The notes beneath the pieces are model-generated. The model had not been told where the DNA came from, ran no database searches, and worked only from the letters and a program-made list of their open reading frames with translations. The position numbers were made by a program, and so were the translations under genes. From Solirubrobacteraceae bacterium (GTDB taxonomy: Bacteria; Actinomycetota; Thermoleophilia; Solirubrobacterales; Solirubrobacteraceae), in assembly GCA_017882375.1 (NCBI GenBank), contig JADGPP010000022.1, positions 1-46,318 of the forward strand: a stretch of DNA of 46,318 nucleotides. The letters run 5' to 3'. Below, one piece after another: positions 1 to 8,161 of this stretch (position 1 is the stretch's first letter; each line of letters begins with the position of its first letter).

Positions 1-1319
1 GGCTCGATGAAGCCGTTGACGATCATCGCCGCGGCCTCGTCCTCGGTGAAGCCGCGCGAGCCCATGTAGAAGAGCTGGTCGTCGGAGATGCGCCCGACGG
101 TCGCCTCGTGCGCGACCGTCACGTGCGGGTTCTGGATCTGGATGTCCGGCCACGTGTCTGATTTCGATTCGCCGTCCATCATCAGGCCGTCGCACTGCAC
201 GCGCGATTTCGAGCCCGCCGAGTTGCTGCCCATCTTGACCAGGCCGCGGTAGCCCATGATGCCGCCGTCCTTGGAGATCGACTTGGCGAGGATGTTCGAA
301 GTCGTGTTCGGCGCCAGGTGCACGACCTTCGCGCCGGTGTCCTTGTGCACGCCTTTGCCCGCGACGCCGACGTTCAGGTGGTCGGCGCGCGCGCCCTCGC
401 CCATCAAATAGGAGCCGGGGTAGAGCATCACGTACTTCGCGCCCATCGAGCCGCCGACCCACTCGACCGTGGCGTTGGCGTCGACGATCGCGCGCTTGGT
501 GTTCAGGTTGTAGACGTCCTTGGACCAGTTCTGCACGGTCGTGTAGCGCGCCTTGGCGCCCTCGTGGACGAAGATCTCGACGACCGCCGAGTGCATCGAG
601 TTGACGCTGTATGTCTGCGCCGTGCAGCCCTCGATGTAGTTCACCTCAGAGCCCTCGTCGGCGACGATCAGCGTGTGCTCGAAGGTGCCCTCGCCGGCGC
701 CCTCCATGCGGAAGTAGGACTGCAGCGGCAGGTCGCACTTGACGCCCTTGGGGATGTAGCAGAAGGCCCCACCCGACCACACGGCCCCGTGCAGCGCGGA
801 GAACTTGTTGTCCTGCGCCGGGACGCATTTGGTCATGAAGTATTTCTGCACGAGCTCGGGGTACTCGTTGATCGCCGTGTCCATCGAGCAGAACAGGATC
901 CCCTGTTTGGCGTACTCCTCCTTCAGGCCCTCGTACACGGGCTCTTGGCGCCACACGCCGACAACGCCGGCGAGGTGCTCGCGCTCGGCCTGCGGGATAC
1001 CGAGGTCCTCGTAGGTCTGCTTCATCTCGGCCGGCACGTCGTCCCAGCTGTTGAAGCGACCGGCCGTCGGGGGCGAGTAGAGCACCAGGTCGTCGAGGTT
1101 CAGACCACTCAGGTCAGGGCCCCAGGTCGGCACGGGCTTGCGTTCGAAGATCTCCAGCGACTTCAGCCGTTTCTCGGCCATCCAGTCAGGCTCGCCCTTG
1201 ACCTTCGACAGCTCGCTGACCACCTCGCGTGAGATGCCCTGGCGGGCGCGCAGCTGGCCCTGGTCGTCCTCGACGATCGGGCTGGGCTTGGTGATCTTCG
1301 TGCGGTCAATCGTTGCCAT
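1..1319 (-). CDS. sufB: SufB, Fe-S cluster assembly scaffold (3' end cut by window edge)
   Basis: SufB is the core scaffold of the cytosolic SufBCD complex, on which iron-sulfur clusters are built using sulfur from SufS/SufU. About 439 residues are visible, starting MATIDRTK; the C-terminus runs off the left edge. Typical stretches are present, for example FCYIPKGVKCDLPLQSYFRM, GCTAQTYSVNSMHSAVVEI and GRISDDQLFYMGSRG. The start is fixed by AAGGAG a few bases upstream of ATG. SufB is the last gene of the suf region, is separated from sufCDSU by a glutamate-synthase-like gene, and has its own promoter about 75 bases upstream. That arrangement is unusual, because sufB normally sits next to sufD or sufC. 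Confidence 0.96.
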   Translation of the reverse strand, partial: MATIDRTKITKPSPIVEDDQGQLRARQGISREVVSELSKVKGEPDWMAEKRLKSLEIFERKPVPTWGPDLSGLNLDDLVLYSPPTAGRFNSWDDVPAEMKQTYEDLGIPQAEREHLAGVVGVWRQEPVYEGLKEEYAKQGILFCSMDTAINEYPELVQKYFMTKCVPAQDNKFSALHGAVWSGGAFCYIPKGVKCDLPLQSYFRMEGAGEGTFEHTLIVADEGSEVNYIEGCTAQTYSVNSMHSAVVEIFVHEGAKARYTTVQNWSKDVYNLNTKRAIVDANATVEWVGGSMGAKYVMLYPGSYLMGEGARADHLNVGVAGKGVHKDTGAKVVHLAPNTTSNILAKSISKDGGIMGYRGLVKMGSNSAGSKSRVQCDGLMMDGESKSDTWPDIQIQNPHVTVAHEATVGRISDDQLFYMGSRGFTEDEAAAMIVNGFIE

Positions 1320-1391
1320 GAGGCTCCTTACCGGGGGCTTTCAAGATCCAATTGGTGGGGCGCTCTGCGAATCCCGTGCGCTGAAGTAGGA

Positions 1392-1420
1392 ATTGTATCG
1401 CGGGGGCCGGGGCCTGTCGG
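1392..1420 (-). promoter_or_regulatory. Promoter of sufB
   Basis: On the minus strand a -35 CCGACA (1415-1420) is followed after exactly 17 bases by a -10 TACAAT (1392-1397). It matches the sigma-70-type consensus in 9 of 12 positions and is AT-rich in a very GC-rich setting. The predicted 5' leader to the sufB ATG is about 65 bases, with AAGGAG at its end. It lies in the 148-base gap between the glutamate-synthase-like gene and sufB. Confidence 0.6.
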
Positions 1421-1467
1421 CGCGCGCGGGCTGCGTAGTCGGGGCCGGCACCTTCGTGCGGGGCCGC

Positions 1468-3012
1468 TCAGCCCGCGGATCGTGCATCCGCCGGGCCCCG
1501 TTCCGGGCGTGGGGTCGTCGAGCCGACGGGCCAGCTTGGCTGGTACCCGAAGATCTCCGCGAGCGGCGCCGAGCCGTAGCGCTCGGAGACGACCTCGATG
1601 TGACCCGGCGTGACGAGTGCGGGATGCGCCACGCCGCAGGAGCGCGCGAGCGCCAGGAGCTCGGCGCGAAATGCGACGACATAGCCGGCCGCGCGGTTGG
1701 ACTTCAGCTCGGGATCGAGCCCGTGCATCAGCCAGCGCGACTGCGTCGCCACGCCCGTCGGGCAGCGCCCGGTGTGGCAGCGCTGGGCCTGGATGCAGCC
1801 GATCGCGAGCATCGCCTCGCGGCCGACGTTGATCAGGTCGCAGCCCAGCGCGAACGCGAACAGCGCCGCGTCGGGGAACCCGAGCCGGCCCGATCCGGCG
1901 AACACGACGTCATCGGCCAAGCCGGCTCGCGCGAACGTGCTGTAGACGCGAGCGAATCCGAGCTTGAACGGCAGCGCGACGTGGTCTGCGAACGCCAGCG
2001 GGGCAGCGCCGGTCCCGCCCTCGCCGCCGTCGACGGTCACGAAGTCCGGTCCCCCGCCGGTGCGGGCCATGCGTTCGGCGAGCGTCTCCCAGAAGCCGGT
2101 CTCGCCGACAGCCGACTTGACGCCCACCGGCAGGCCGGTGTCCTGCGCGATCGTCTCGACGAACTCGATCAGCCCGTCGACGTCTGAGAACGCCGAGTGA
2201 GCGGGCGGGCTGACGCAGTCCTGGCCGGCCGGGACGCAGCGAATTGCGGCGATCTCCGGCGTCACCTTGACGGCGGGCAGCAGTCCTCCGAGCCCCGGCT
2301 TGGCGCCCTGCGAGAGCTTGACCTCGATCGCGCGCACCGGCGCCTGCTGCACTCGCTCGCGCAGCCGCTCGAGGCTGAAGCGTCCGTGCTCGTCGCGACA
2401 GCCGAAGTAGCCCGTGCCGATCTGGAAGACGAGCTCGCCGCCGTTGCAGTGGGCGGAGGCAAGGCCGCCCTCGCCGGTGTTGTGCAGGCACCCGGCGAGT
2501 CTCGCGCCGCGGTTCAGCGCCTCGACGGCCACGGGGGAGAGCGAGCCGTAGCTCATGCCTGAGAGGTTCACGACCGATTCCGGGCGGAAGGCGTGACGCC
2601 TTCGGTGCATGGCGCCGAGCACCTTGCTCGCTGCAATCGCGTAGTCGGGCGCTGAGCCCGGCTCTCCGCCGGCCGGCGCCGGCGCCGGAAACGGCGAGTG
2701 CTTGATGATCACGAGGCTCTCGACAGCCTCCATCTCGTCGTCGGTCCCGAAGGCGAACACGTTCGGCTTGCCTTCCGAGCACGCGTCGATCCAGCGGCGC
2801 TGGTCGCGCGAGAATGGCCGCTCCTCGTTGTTCGAGGTCACGATGTACTGGCGCAGCTCCGGCCCGAAGGCCTCGAGCAGGTATCGGAGGTGCCCCGCCA
2901 CCGGGAAGTTGCGCAGGATCGTGCGGCGGCGCTGCAGAAGGTCGTAGCTCACCAGGCCTGCAAGCGCGGCGGCCGCTGCTGCACGCAGACGAGGTTTGTT
3001 CGCGCCTGTCAC
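1468..3012 (-). CDS. FMN-binding glutamate synthase family protein (GltB domain 2-like), membrane-anchored
   Basis: The 514-residue protein matches the stand-alone FMN/Fe-S synthase domain of glutamate synthase, without the N-terminal glutamine amidotransferase domain. Visible marks are the FMN-barrel stretches NLSGMSYGSLSPVAVEALNRG, KLSQGAKPGLGGLLPAVKVT and TVDGGEGGTGAAPLAFADHV, and the 3Fe-4S cysteine pattern C-x5-CH-x3-CP-x-GVATQS near residue 415. An N-terminal hydrophobic stretch (about residues 8-25) suggests a membrane anchor. The physiological substrate of these stand-alone proteins is not settled. The gene lies 38 bases after sufU on the same strand and before sufB, so it is probably co-transcribed with the suf genes. 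It would need a cluster from that machinery. Confidence 0.88.
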   Translation of the reverse strand: MTGANKPRLRAAAAAALAGLVSYDLLQRRRTILRNFPVAGHLRYLLEAFGPELRQYIVTSNNEERPFSRDQRRWIDACSEGKPNVFAFGTDDEMEAVESLVIIKHSPFPAPAPAGGEPGSAPDYAIAASKVLGAMHRRRHAFRPESVVNLSGMSYGSLSPVAVEALNRGARLAGCLHNTGEGGLASAHCNGGELVFQIGTGYFGCRDEHGRFSLERLRERVQQAPVRAIEVKLSQGAKPGLGGLLPAVKVTPEIAAIRCVPAGQDCVSPPAHSAFSDVDGLIEFVETIAQDTGLPVGVKSAVGETGFWETLAERMARTGGGPDFVTVDGGEGGTGAAPLAFADHVALPFKLGFARVYSTFARAGLADDVVFAGSGRLGFPDAALFAFALGCDLINVGREAMLAIGCIQAQRCHTGRCPTGVATQSRWLMHGLDPELKSNRAAGYVVAFRAELLALARSCGVAHPALVTPGHIEVVSERYGSAPLAEIFGYQPSWPVGSTTPRPERGPADARSAG

Positions 3013-3050
3013 CCTCGCTGCCCCGATCCCAGCTCAGCTGGCTCGATCGT

Positions 3051-3431
3051 TCACGACGGCCACGCGTTGTCGCCGGTGACCGCGCCGCGCACGGCCTTCA
3101 GGTTCAGCAGCGCGCACTTGCGCCGCGTCGCCGAGACGGGGATGCCGAGCAGCTCGATCATCCAGTCGGCATCGAGCTTGCCGACGTCATCCAGATCCAT
3201 GCCTTTGAGCTCCTCTGAGGCGATCGACGCCGACGCCTGGGAGATCGCGCAGCCGTGGCCATGGAAGCGCAGGTCCTCGATGCGGCCGTCCTTGACGCGG
3301 ATGTGCACGCCCAGCTCGTCGCCGCACAGCGGGTTGTGCTCGAGTCCCTCCAGGTCGTGCGGATCCAGCTCGCCGAAGTTGTGCGGGCGCTTGTAGTGCT
3401 CGAGGATGTAGTCGCGGTAGAGGTCGTCCAT
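3051..3431 (-). CDS. sufU: SufU, zinc-dependent sulfurtransferase partner of SufS
   Basis: This 126-residue IscU-fold protein takes persulfide sulfur from SufS and passes it to SufBCD in Gram-positive-type SUF systems. Conserved elements are the N-terminal LYRDYILEHYKRPHNFG, HNPLCGDELGVHI (first zinc cysteine), HGCAISQASASI (second cysteine) and RRKCALL (third cysteine). The 18-21 residue insertion between the second and third cysteines separates SufU from IscU. The start overlaps the sufS stop by one base (TGATG), so translation is probably coupled. The open frame continues upstream, but the SufU fold begins at MDDLYRDY. Confidence 0.95.
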   Translation of the reverse strand: MDDLYRDYILEHYKRPHNFGELDPHDLEGLEHNPLCGDELGVHIRVKDGRIEDLRFHGHGCAISQASASIASEELKGMDLDDVGKLDADWMIELLGIPVSATRRKCALLNLKAVRGAVTGDNAWPS

Positions 3432-4669
3432 CAGAGCCCGAAGACCTCTCGTCCGGCCTGCAGCGCGTCGACGAGCGCGTCGATGTCCGCGGCGTCGTTG
3501 TACACGCCGACCGACGCGCGCGCGGTGGCGCCGACGCCGAGGCAGCGCATCAGCGGCTGCGCGCAGTGGTGGCCCGCGCGGATGCACACGCCGCCGCGGT
3601 TGGCCAGCTCGGCGACGTCGTGCGGGTGGATGCCCTCGACCGTGAACGAGACCAGACCGCCGCGGCGCTCGGCCTCGGGCGGTCCGACGACGCGAAGTCC
3701 GGGGACCTCGCCGAGGCGCTCGAGCATGTACGCGGTCAGCGAGCGCTCGTGTGTGCGCACCTGCTCCATACCCAGCGCCGAGAGGTAGTCGACGGCGACG
3801 CCCAGCCCGACCGCCTCGGCGATCGGCGGCGTGCCCGCCTCGAACTTGTACGGCAGCTCGTTCCAGCTGACCGACTGCAAGTCGACCGAGGCGATCATGT
3901 CGCCGCCTGTCAGAAACGGCTCCATCCGCTCGAGCAGCTCCTCGCGCCCGTGCAGAACGCCGATCCCCGTGGGGCCGAGCGCCTTGTGTCCGGTCCAGCC
4001 GTAGAAGTCGGCGCCGAGCGCCTGCAGGTCGACCGGCATCTGCGGAACCGCCTGCGCCCCGTCGACGAGCGACAGGGCGCCCGCGGCGCGGATGCGTGCG
4101 GTCATCTCGGCGACCGGGTTGATCGTGCCGAGCACGTTTGACACGTGCGCGAAGGCGACGAGCTTGACGTCGCCGCGCGCGAGCTCGCGCTCGAGCGCCT
4201 CCAGGGAGAGCTCGCCGCGCTCGTCGACCTCCAGGTAGCGCAGCTCGGCCGAGCGCTCGCGGCAGAGCACCTGCCAGGGAACGAGGTTGGCGTGGTGCTC
4301 CATCTGCGTGATCAGCACCGCGTCTCCGGGGCCGACGTTCGCGCGGCCCCACGAGTAGGCGACGAGGTTGATCGCCTCCGTCACGTTCTTGGTGAAGATC
4401 GTCGTCTGCGGCCGGCCGCCGACGAATGCGGCGACCTTCCTGCGCGCGCCGTCATAGGCCGCGTCGGCCTCCTGCGCGAGCGCGTACACGCCGCGATGGA
4501 CGTTGGCGTTGTGGCTGCGCAGGTGCTCGGCCTGTGCGTCGATCACAGCCTGCGGCTTCTGCGAGGTCGCGCCGGAGTCCAGGTAGATCAGCTCGCGCCC
4601 GCCAAAGCGGCGCGCGAAGATCGGGAAGTCGGCCTTTACGGCCAGCGAGCTCTCAACGACTGGTGGCAT
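3431..4669 (-). CDS. sufS: SufS, group II cysteine desulfurase
   Basis: SufS is a PLP enzyme of 412 residues that converts cysteine to alanine and holds the released sulfur as a persulfide. The sequence shows IYLDSGATSQKPQAVID, NANVHRGVYALAQEAD, HHANLVPWQ, the PLP lysine in GWTGHKALGPTGIGVLHG, and the catalytic cysteine loop near the C-terminus in CIRAGHHCAQPLM. It overlaps sufD by 17 bases upstream and sufU by 1 base downstream, so the three are tightly coupled. The persulfide acceptor is SufU, encoded next. Confidence 0.96.
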   Translation of the reverse strand: MPPVVESSLAVKADFPIFARRFGGRELIYLDSGATSQKPQAVIDAQAEHLRSHNANVHRGVYALAQEADAAYDGARRKVAAFVGGRPQTTIFTKNVTEAINLVAYSWGRANVGPGDAVLITQMEHHANLVPWQVLCRERSAELRYLEVDERGELSLEALERELARGDVKLVAFAHVSNVLGTINPVAEMTARIRAAGALSLVDGAQAVPQMPVDLQALGADFYGWTGHKALGPTGIGVLHGREELLERMEPFLTGGDMIASVDLQSVSWNELPYKFEAGTPPIAEAVGLGVAVDYLSALGMEQVRTHERSLTAYMLERLGEVPGLRVVGPPEAERRGGLVSFTVEGIHPHDVAELANRGGVCIRAGHHCAQPLMRCLGVGATARASVGVYNDAADIDALVDALQAGREVFGL

Positions 4670-6074
4670 ACGCCTCGATGTCCTCGCGCGCGGCGGCCAG
4701 CTTGCCGGCCACCTTCGCGCGCACGAGCTCTTCCAGCGGCTCGTCCTCGAGCTCTGAGATCAGCGGCTCGAAGAAGCCCTCGACGATCACGCGCACGGCG
4801 GCCGGTCGGTCCAGGCCGCGGGTCTGCATGTAGAAGATCGCCGTCTCGTCGAGCTCGCCGACCGTCCCGCCGTGCGACGCCGAGACGTCGTCGGAGGACA
4901 CGAGAACCGAAGGGATCGCGTCCACGCGCGCTTTCGGCGAGAGCATCATCGAGTGGATCTGCAGGTAGGTGTGCGTCTGCTGCGCGCCCGGGTCGATCTG
5001 GATCAGGCCCTCGAAGCTCGCGCGGCTCTCGCCGGTCGCCGCGCCGCGCCAGTGCACGTCGCCGCCCGACGGCCCCGTCTCGTGCAGGTCGACGGCGAAC
5101 ACGTCGAGATGCTCTTGCTCCTCGGTGAAGAACAGCCCGCGAAAGGCCATGTCGCCGCCGGGCTCTGAGACCGCCAGCTCGAGGTGCTGGCGCACGAGGT
5201 GCCCGCCGAGCAGCGAGGGCAGCCAGTGGCAGTGCGCGTCGCGCCCGACGCCGACGAACCGCGTCGAGGCGTCGAACACCTCTCCCTGGCCCCAGTCCTG
5301 CACCTGCGCCAGGCGGCAGCGAGCGCCGTCCTGCAGGTACAGCTCAAAGGCGCCCGCGTGCAGCGCCTGACCGTCGAAGTCCTCGGCGAGGTCGTACTCG
5401 TGCACGCGAAACTCGCTCGTCGGCGCGCCGACGACCAGCGTGCGCCCGTACTGCGCGACGCCGGGGGAGTCGATCGCGTAGACGATCTCAAACGGGTCCT
5501 CGACGACCAGTCCCTCGGGTACGTGCAGGAAGGCACCGCCCGTCCAGAACGCCGCATTGGCGGCCTCGAGCTTGTTGCGGTCGATCGTCAGGCGCTTGGA
5601 GTACCACGGCGCGACCAGCTCGCCGTGCTCGCTGAAGGCGTCCTCCAACGAGCACAGGATCACGCCCTTGGCCGCCAGCTCCGGATTGAGCTCCACGTGC
5701 ACCACAGAGCCGGCGCTCTGCACGATGCGCCCGGCGCGCGGACGATCTGCAAGCGTGCGCGTGACGACGTCGGGCACGCTGTCGGGCAGCGGCGAAGGCC
5801 GCGTCGACAGCGCGTCCAGGTCGAGGCTCTGCAGGCTCGTCGTCCAGAAGCCCGAGCGCCGCCAGACCGGCAGCTCAGACGCCTCATATGCGGCCAGCGC
5901 CGCCTGTCGCAGCTGCGCCAGCGTGCGCCCGTCGCCGGCTCCGGCTCCGGCGAGGGCGTGATAGAGGGTGGCCTCGCGGTGGCGGCCCGGCTTGACCTGT
6001 ATCGGCGCCGCGCCGTTGGTCGCCGCGCCGTTGGTCGTCGCGGCGGGGGTGGTCGCGTCGCTCGGCTCAGACAC
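4653..6074 (-). CDS. sufD: SufD, Fe-S assembly scaffold subunit
   Basis: SufD is the SufB paralogue of the SufBC2D scaffold. The 473-residue call has the SufB/SufD beta-helix region (GRIVQSAGSVVHVELNPEL, SWHGGTVGELDE-like SHGGTVGELDETAIFYMQTR, and the C-terminal VRVIVEGFFEPLISELEDE). The start is uncertain: I chose GTG at 6074 (VSEPSDATT), with GGTGA just upstream and an 8-base overlap with the sufC stop. GTG at 6083 and ATG at 6134 are alternatives. The first 35 residues are low-complexity Ala/Thr, so a few codons either way do not change the domain. Confidence 0.93.
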   Translation of the reverse strand: MSEPSDATTPAATTNGAATNGAAPIQVKPGRHREATLYHALAGAGAGDGRTLAQLRQAALAAYEASELPVWRRSGFWTTSLQSLDLDALSTRPSPLPDSVPDVVTRTLADRPRAGRIVQSAGSVVHVELNPELAAKGVILCSLEDAFSEHGELVAPWYSKRLTIDRNKLEAANAAFWTGGAFLHVPEGLVVEDPFEIVYAIDSPGVAQYGRTLVVGAPTSEFRVHEYDLAEDFDGQALHAGAFELYLQDGARCRLAQVQDWGQGEVFDASTRFVGVGRDAHCHWLPSLLGGHLVRQHLELAVSEPGGDMAFRGLFFTEEQEHLDVFAVDLHETGPSGGDVHWRGAATGESRASFEGLIQIDPGAQQTHTYLQIHSMMLSPKARVDAIPSVLVSSDDVSASHGGTVGELDETAIFYMQTRGLDRPAAVRVIVEGFFEPLISELEDEPLEELVRAKVAGKLAAAREDIEAYATSR

Positions 6075-6852
6075 CGCCGTCACCGGCCGCGACTGCGTCG
6101 GCGCTCGCGCCAACCTCCTGGCGGATCTGGTCATAGCCCTCGCGCTCCAGGCGCTCGACGAGCTCGACGCCGCCCTCGAGCACGATCCGCCCGTCCATCA
6201 GGATGTGCACGAACTCGGGCTTTACGTAGTGCAGGATGCGCTGGTAGTGCGTGATGATCAGCGCGCCCAATCCCTGCTCGTCGTGCAGGCGCTGGACACC
6301 CTCGGCGACCGTGCGCAGCGCGTCGATGTCCAGCCCCGAGTCGGTCTCGTCGAGGATCGCGATGTCGGGCTGCAGCATCGCCATCTGCAGGATCTCCGCG
6401 CGCTTCTTCTCGCCGCCGGAGAACCCGTCGTTGAGGTGGCGTGAGGTGAACGCTTTGTCCACGTCGAGCAGCTCGATCGCGTGCTGCAGGTGCGTGCGGA
6501 ACTCCTTGACCTGGATCGGCTCATCGCGCTTGGCGTTGATCGCCATGCGCAGGAAGTTCGCGACCGACACGCCGGGGATCGAAACCGGGTACTGAAAGGC
6601 CAGGAACAGCCCTGCCTGCGCGCGCTCGTGCGGCTCGGCCCCGGTGATGTCCTCGCCCTTGAACGTGATCGAGCCCTCGGTGATCTCATAGGAGGGGTGG
6701 CCCATGAGCGTGCTCGCCAGCGTCGACTTGCCCGATCCGTTGGGTCCCATCAGGGCGTGGATCTCGCCGCGCGAGATGTCCAGGTCGACGCCCTTGAGGA
6801 TCTCGCGGTCCTCGATGCGCACGTGCAGGTCTCTGATCTCTAGGTCGGCCAT
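6067..6852 (-). CDS. sufC: SufC, ATPase of the SUF complex
   Basis: SufC is the ABC-type ATPase that drives conformational change in SufBC2D. In 261 residues it has Walker A GPNGSGKST (about 36-44), the Q-loop FLAFQYPVSIPG, the signature FSGGEKKRAEI, Walker B IAILDETDSGLD and the H-loop ITHYQRIL. The C-terminal 15 residues (ASADAVAAGDGGV) are not part of the fold. It is the first suf structural gene after the regulator, 10 bases downstream of the rrf2 stop. Confidence 0.96.
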   Translation of the reverse strand: MADLEIRDLHVRIEDREILKGVDLDISRGEIHALMGPNGSGKSTLASTLMGHPSYEITEGSITFKGEDITGAEPHERAQAGLFLAFQYPVSIPGVSVANFLRMAINAKRDEPIQVKEFRTHLQHAIELLDVDKAFTSRHLNDGFSGGEKKRAEILQMAMLQPDIAILDETDSGLDIDALRTVAEGVQRLHDEQGLGALIITHYQRILHYVKPEFVHILMDGRIVLEGGVELVERLEREGYDQIRQEVGASADAVAAGDGGV

Positions 6853-6862
6853 GATCTGTGGT

Positions 6863-7375
6863 TCAAGCTCCAGTCGTCAGGGGTGGGGGTTCGGTCTTCA
6901 GCGCCGGCAGCACCGGGCCGGTCGAAAGCGAGGGGCCGGCGGGCAGCGCCGGGCCGAGGACGAGGTCGGCGAGCGTCATCTCCTGCAGCGTGTGCACGAT
7001 CGAGAAGCGCACCCGTGTCCACAGCAGCTTGGTCGGGCAGGCGTGACCGGGCTGTGTCTCGCGCGAGCACACGATCGACCCGTCAGCGCCCTCGCTGATG
7101 CACTCGATCGGCGCGATCGAGCCCTCCAGCGCCTCGACCACCTCGGCCATCGTGATCTCCGTCGGCGAGCGCGCGAGCAGGTAGCCGCCGCGCGAGCCGC
7201 GGCGCGAGTCGACCAGGCCGGCCTTGCGCAATCGCGCGACGAGGTGCTCCAGGTAGGCGAGCGGGAGGCCGCCGTGCTCGGCGATCTCCGCAAGCGGGAT
7301 CGGTTCCTCGCCGGCTCGCCGAGCCAGCTCGACCATCACGCGCACGCCATACTCGGCCTTGGTTGAGAACATCAT
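6863..7375 (-). CDS. Rrf2-family regulator, probable Fe-S sensor of the suf operon (SufR/IscR-like)
   Basis: The 170-residue protein has the Rrf2 winged helix (MFSTKAEYGVRVMVELARR; LPLAYLEHLVARLRKAGLV; SRRGSRGGYLLAR). Three cysteines follow at about residues 92, 103 and 113 (spacing x10 and x9), the region that binds a 2Fe-2S or 4Fe-4S cluster in IscR, SufR and RsrR. IscR uses shorter x5/x5 spacing. The C-terminal 30 residues are Pro/Leu-rich and variable. It heads the suf operon and most likely represses it when cluster supply is adequate. ATG at 7372 is an equally good start. Confidence 0.92.
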   Translation of the reverse strand: MMFSTKAEYGVRVMVELARRAGEEPIPLAEIAEHGGLPLAYLEHLVARLRKAGLVDSRRGSRGGYLLARSPTEITMAEVVEALEGSIAPIECISEGADGSIVCSRETQPGHACPTKLLWTRVRFSIVHTLQEMTLADLVLGPALPAGPSLSTGPVLPALKTEPPPLTTGA

Positions 7376-7382
7376 CTGTTGA

Positions 7383-7406
7383 ATACCTACCTGCGCGCTA
7401 GGGTAT
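7383..7406 (-). promoter_or_regulatory. Candidate Rrf2 operator upstream of rrf2-suf
   Basis: A 24-base element ends 7 bases before the rrf2 start. Its outer arms ATACC and GGTAT are perfectly complementary, 14 bases apart and centred on GCGC. Known IscR type 1 sites also begin with ATA-CC and end with GG-TAT over about 25 bases. The inner positions here do not match that consensus. The position suits autoregulation. Confidence 0.45.
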
Positions 7407-7429
7407 CAGCAGGGCCGCGGCGCTCCCGG

Positions 7430-8053
7430 TCATCCGAGCAGCTTTCGGACATCGTGCGCGACTGCTTCGGGCGTGAGCTGTTCGAGCTGGTAGATCACCC
7501 GCTCGCGCCCGGCGCGGTCGATCAGGAAGACCGACGCGGTGCGGTCGAAGGCGGCGCGGTCGGCGCTCGCCGGGGTCACGCGAAAGGCGTGCCACACCCG
7601 CCGCAGCTGCGCGGCGTCGCCACTCAGATAGCTGACGCGGCCGCTCAGCGAGACGCGCGACAAGAAGCGCCTCACGCGCGCCGGCGTGTCGGCTACCGGA
7701 TCGGCTGTGATCAGCAGAGCGGGCACGGTGCGGGGGAGTTCGTCCAGCGCGCCGCGGATCTGCTGGGCGATCACCACGCACGTCGCCCCGCACGTGGAGT
7801 AGACGAACGCGACGATCGTCACGCGCCCGCGATGGCCGGCAAGTGACACCGACCGGCCGCGCTGGTCGGTGAGCGTGAACGCCGGCGCGATCACCCCCGG
7901 CGGCAGCGCCGCGCCGTCGAAGCCCGACGCGCCGGCAGGCGGTGCAGCGGTCGAGGACGACGAGGACGACGAGGACGAGCCCGACGAGCAGCCCGTCGCG
8001 GCGCAGGCCAGCGCGAGCACGCCGGCGAGGACCCAAGCAGGACGCCGCTTCAT
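7430..8053 (-). CDS. SCO1/SenC/PrrC-family lipoprotein lacking the copper-binding histidine
   Basis: The 207-residue protein begins with a lipoprotein signal (MKRRPAWVLAGVLALACAAT, lipid cysteine about residue 22), followed by a Ser-run linker. Then comes a thioredoxin-like SCO domain: APAFTLTDQRGRSV, the CxxxC pair STCGATC (C88, C92) and the C-terminal strand FLIDRAGRER. SCO proteins carry copper to cytochrome oxidase using CxxxC plus a histidine in a D-H-[ST] motif before that strand. Here the motif reads FDRTASVFLID, with Arg171 at the histidine position. It may therefore act in thiol redox chemistry rather than copper delivery. ATG at 8053 is preferred over 8080 because it begins the signal peptide. 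Confidence 0.88.
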   Translation of the reverse strand: MKRRPAWVLAGVLALACAATGCSSGSSSSSSSSSTAAPPAGASGFDGAALPPGVIAPAFTLTDQRGRSVSLAGHRGRVTIVAFVYSTCGATCVVIAQQIRGALDELPRTVPALLITADPVADTPARVRRFLSRVSLSGRVSYLSGDAAQLRRVWHAFRVTPASADRAAFDRTASVFLIDRAGRERVIYQLEQLTPEAVAHDVRKLLG

Positions 8054-8095
8054 CGCAGCCCAGCGTATGCCAAGCCTCAAGCAGAGGGCCGGCGG

Positions 8096-8124
8096 TTCCG
8101 ATCAGCGAAACACTCGCGTATTCT
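8096..8124 (+). promoter_or_regulatory. Possible promoter of the secreted-protein gene
   Basis: A -10 TATTCT (8119-8124) sits 17 bases after a weak -35 TTCCGA (8096-8101). Transcription would begin near 8131, upstream of both candidate starts of the secreted-protein gene. The divergent SCO-like gene must have its promoter in the same short gap. Confidence 0.35.
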
Positions 8125-8161
8125 GCGTGTTCAGATCGGCCCGATGAAGAAACGAGGCAAC

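Noticed and set aside
318-1232. 304-codon plus-strand open frame opposite sufB
   Set aside because: It is a shadow of the sufB codons: its composition is Arg/Val/Leu/His-rich without any recognisable domain, whereas the minus strand encodes clear SufB.
3051-4352. 433-codon minus frame that contains SufU at its end
   Set aside because: Only the last 126 codons are SufU; the upstream part is Arg/Ala-rich noise in another frame of sufS.
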